Positions 61,192 through 64,000 of a stretch of DNA of 64,000 bases are shown here, piece by piece. The stretch covers positions 2,790,001 to 2,854,000 of the forward strand of contig NZ_CP072793.1 in the NCBI RefSeq assembly GCF_017901175.1, in the 5' to 3' direction. The notes beneath the pieces were generated by a model. It searched no databases. It was not told the origin of the DNA and saw only the letters and a list, made by a program, of their open reading frames with translations. The translations under genes were made by a program, and so were the position numbers. Origin of the DNA: Thiothrix unzii. Its GTDB lineage: Bacteria > Pseudomonadota > Gammaproteobacteria > Thiotrichales > Thiotrichaceae. Numbering within the stretch: position 1 is the first letter of the stretch; each line of letters starts with the position of its first letter.

Positions 61192-62723
61192 TACAACCCT
61201 TTAAACAAGCCCACTGCGCGAACACTCAACGCTTTCACTTGCACCACCGAACGACTACCGCTCGCGGCATCTTGACGAAACCCGATACGCGCCACCACAA
61301 AGCCCGCACGTTCCCAAAAACGCAGCAATTCCGGGGTCATGGCATAACTCACCCCCAGATAATCCGCCCCCTGTTGGGCAGCGAATCCTAGCAGATGTTC
61401 CAATAAATGCGCACCTAATCCTTGATTTTGCAACAAAGGATGCACCGCAATGCGCATCACCCTCTCACAAACCAGCTCTGCCGCACCCGCCAGTTGCGCA
61501 TGAAACGTCAAGGTTTGCGGCACAGGATGACCGTGTGGGCGGCGCGTTCCGGCATGAATCGCCGCCGTGAGTTGCGCATCCAAACCACCTTCACGCGATA
61601 ACAACGCCACTGCCACCAGCGTGCCTTGCTGTTCCAATACGTGAATGGAAATATCCGGCGCGTCCAGCAATTGACGTAAATCCGACGGGCGGGTTTGGTA
61701 GTGGGCGGTAATGAGTAAGCCGAAGAGTTGGCGTAGCAAGGGTTCGTTTTGTGCGAGTTCATCGCGGTTTAGTTGACGATACTCTGCCCCCCCATCCCCA
61801 ACCCTTCCCCCGCAAGGGGTGAAGGGAGCAAGATCTGCATCCAACAATAATGCCTGATTGATGAAACATTCCAGCGGATCGTTTTCCGCCCAGCGCATTG
61901 GCTGTTGCAAGCGCACCGCCTGCCAACCAGGAGCCAGCGTTTCCAGTGCTTTTTGGAAACGCAGCGCAAATCCTCGCCCACTACCCTCGTAGCCGTGTAG
62001 CGTCGTGGAAAAAACACAGCGCGGATAGTGTTCCAGCATTTTCAATAACAACGGCACAGGAATCGCCGCAGCCTCATCCACCAGCAATACATCACCTTCC
62101 GGTAAAGTTTGCAGCAAATCATCAGGGGCAAAAAACGACGGTGGCAATTCCGCGTGCTTAAAGACACTCTCCACCGTAGCACGCGACGGCGCGGTCAATA
62201 GCACCCGCTTGCCAGCAACCTGCAACTGACTGGCTGCCATCCCCAACGCCGCCGATTTACCGCGCCCGCGATCGGCCGTCAGCACCACCGGCGCATTGGC
62301 TTCAAGAATGGTTACAACTGCATCTTGTTGTACCCTCCCCCCAACACCTTGCTCCCCCTCTACCTCTGGGAGAGGGGGCTGGGGGGTGAGGGTCTGTAAC
62401 ATCCCCACAAATCGCCCCAAAAACCGCCCCCACACCTCATGCGGCTGATAAGGATAAGGGATAAACCGCCGGTAATCCGGGTCAGGAAAATCTGCCCATT
62501 CATCCAACGGCGGAGTCAGCAAATACAACGTGCCACCACCGCGCAATGTGCCGCTCACCGCCGCAAACGCATTCACGTCAAAGCCGCTGTGTGCATCAAA
62601 CATGATAATGTCGGTATCTTGCCCCAGCAAAGTGTGGGCTTTTTTGGCAGGCAACGCCCCGGCAATACCGGGGGCTGTGGTAATCCAAAACACGCGCCGC
62701 GTTTCAAGCAACGCTTCAGGCAA
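61191..62723 (-). CDS. tmcA: tRNA(Met) cytidine acetyltransferase TmcA, short form
   Basis: 510 aa from a TTG; acetylates C34 of elongator tRNA-Met using acetyl-CoA and ATP. The helicase part has RGRGKSAALG as P-loop, LLVDEAAAIPVPLL as Walker B and GYEGSGRGFALRF downstream. The GNAT part has MRIAVHPLLQNQGLGAHLL. Compared with Escherichia coli TmcA it lacks the C-terminal region after the GNAT domain. In-frame sequence upstream of the TTG (RQLEVISGAQGECLQRVLAL) still looks like the TmcA N-terminus but has no ordinary start codon. Two palindromic mini-repeats interrupt the gene in frame. Confidence 0.88.
   Translation of the reverse strand: MPEALLETRRVFWITTAPGIAGALPAKKAHTLLGQDTDIIMFDAHSGFDVNAFAAVSGTLRGGGTLYLLTPPLDEWADFPDPDYRRFIPYPYQPHEVWGRFLGRFVGMLQTLTPQPPLPEVEGEQGVGGRVQQDAVVTILEANAPVVLTADRGRGKSAALGMAASQLQVAGKRVLLTAPSRATVESVFKHAELPPSFFAPDDLLQTLPEGDVLLVDEAAAIPVPLLLKMLEHYPRCVFSTTLHGYEGSGRGFALRFQKALETLAPGWQAVRLQQPMRWAENDPLECFINQALLLDADLAPFTPCGGRVGDGGAEYRQLNRDELAQNEPLLRQLFGLLITAHYQTRPSDLRQLLDAPDISIHVLEQQGTLVAVALLSREGGLDAQLTAAIHAGTRRPHGHPVPQTLTFHAQLAGAAELVCERVMRIAVHPLLQNQGLGAHLLEHLLGFAAQQGADYLGVSYAMTPELLRFWERAGFVVARIGFRQDAASGSRSVVQVKALSVRAVGLFKGL
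61785..61832. repeat. GC-rich palindromic mini-repeat in tmcA, copy 1
   Basis: CCTTCCCCCGCAAGGGGTGA with C-rich left and G-rich right flanks; same unit as in cbbO. On the coding strand it adds residues reading PFTPCGGRVGDGG. Confidence 0.72.
62331..62394. repeat. GC-rich palindromic mini-repeat in tmcA, copy 2
   Basis: A longer member: CTCCCCCTCTACCTCTGGGA then GAGGGGGCTGGGG, encoding TPQPPLPEVEGEQGVGGR between the N-terminal and helicase domains of TmcA. Confidence 0.72.
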
Positions 62724-62794
62724 CAGCGCAAGTACCCGTTGCAGGCACTCACCCTGCGCCCCGGAAATGACTTCCAGTTGGCGCGGAAGGTTAT

Positions 62795-64000
<1,206 letters not shown>

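Overview
The window looks like chromosomal DNA of a gammaproteobacterium, most likely a Thiothrix-like sulfur oxidiser of the Thiotrichales. This is inferred from the mix of dusA, rfaH, uppP, tmcA and a RuBisCO-activase pair (cbbQ/cbbO) and from protein resemblance recalled by eye; no database search was possible.

The left third to half is one integrated element. An intact tRNA-Asn gene (1024-1099) shares its last 47 bases exactly with a second copy at 35684-35730. The DNA between them (about 34.6 kb) carries a P4-type tyrosine integrase at its right end, an AlpA-type regulator, a TOPRIM protein and a DUF3987 replication-like protein. It also carries a second recombinase-like gene pair at its left end, and matching repeat clusters near both ends. 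The main cargo is a complete type I-D CRISPR-Cas system: a divergent WYL regulator, then cas6-cas10d-csc2-csc1-cas3-cas4-cas1-cas2 as a tightly packed operon. A leader and a very long array follow, with 140 repeats and 139 spacers by hand count. An IS21-family insertion sequence sits inside spacer 92 with a readable 6-bp target duplication. Near the leader-distal end about 2.1 kb of unrelated genes (a truncated gene, DUF1772, a lipoprotein, a pseudogene and xisI) separates the array from two worn repeats at 27374-27457. Next come a PIN toxin-antitoxin pair, two ribbon-helix-helix proteins, a module of membrane proteins and the replication/integration genes.

Right of the element the DNA reads as host chromosome. 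It holds an AAA-ATPase/PD-(D/E)XK protein and a zinc-ribbon membrane protein. A four-gene operon follows (coiled coil, membrane OmpA-domain protein, Ras-like GTPase, HD-GYP phosphodiesterase), divergent from cbbQ-cbbO. Then come a TacT/TacA-type toxin-antitoxin pair, an unknown protein with a possible kinase-like motif, a haem-binding lipoprotein, a TIGR01777-type epimerase and DUF4166. A Gld-like ABC exporter module (ATPase, permease, GldG-like, DUF4340) is followed by rfaH, pteridine reductase, a MidA-like methyltransferase, uppP, an acyltransferase, tmcA, a PII gene and the end of nadE, which runs off the window. Small GC-rich palindromic repeats have inserted in frame into cbbO, tmcA and the gldG-like gene.

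The strongest system-level reading is that immunity here is mobile: a satellite-like integrative element carries a full I-D CRISPR system and a long record of past infections. Its array shows later damage and rearrangement.
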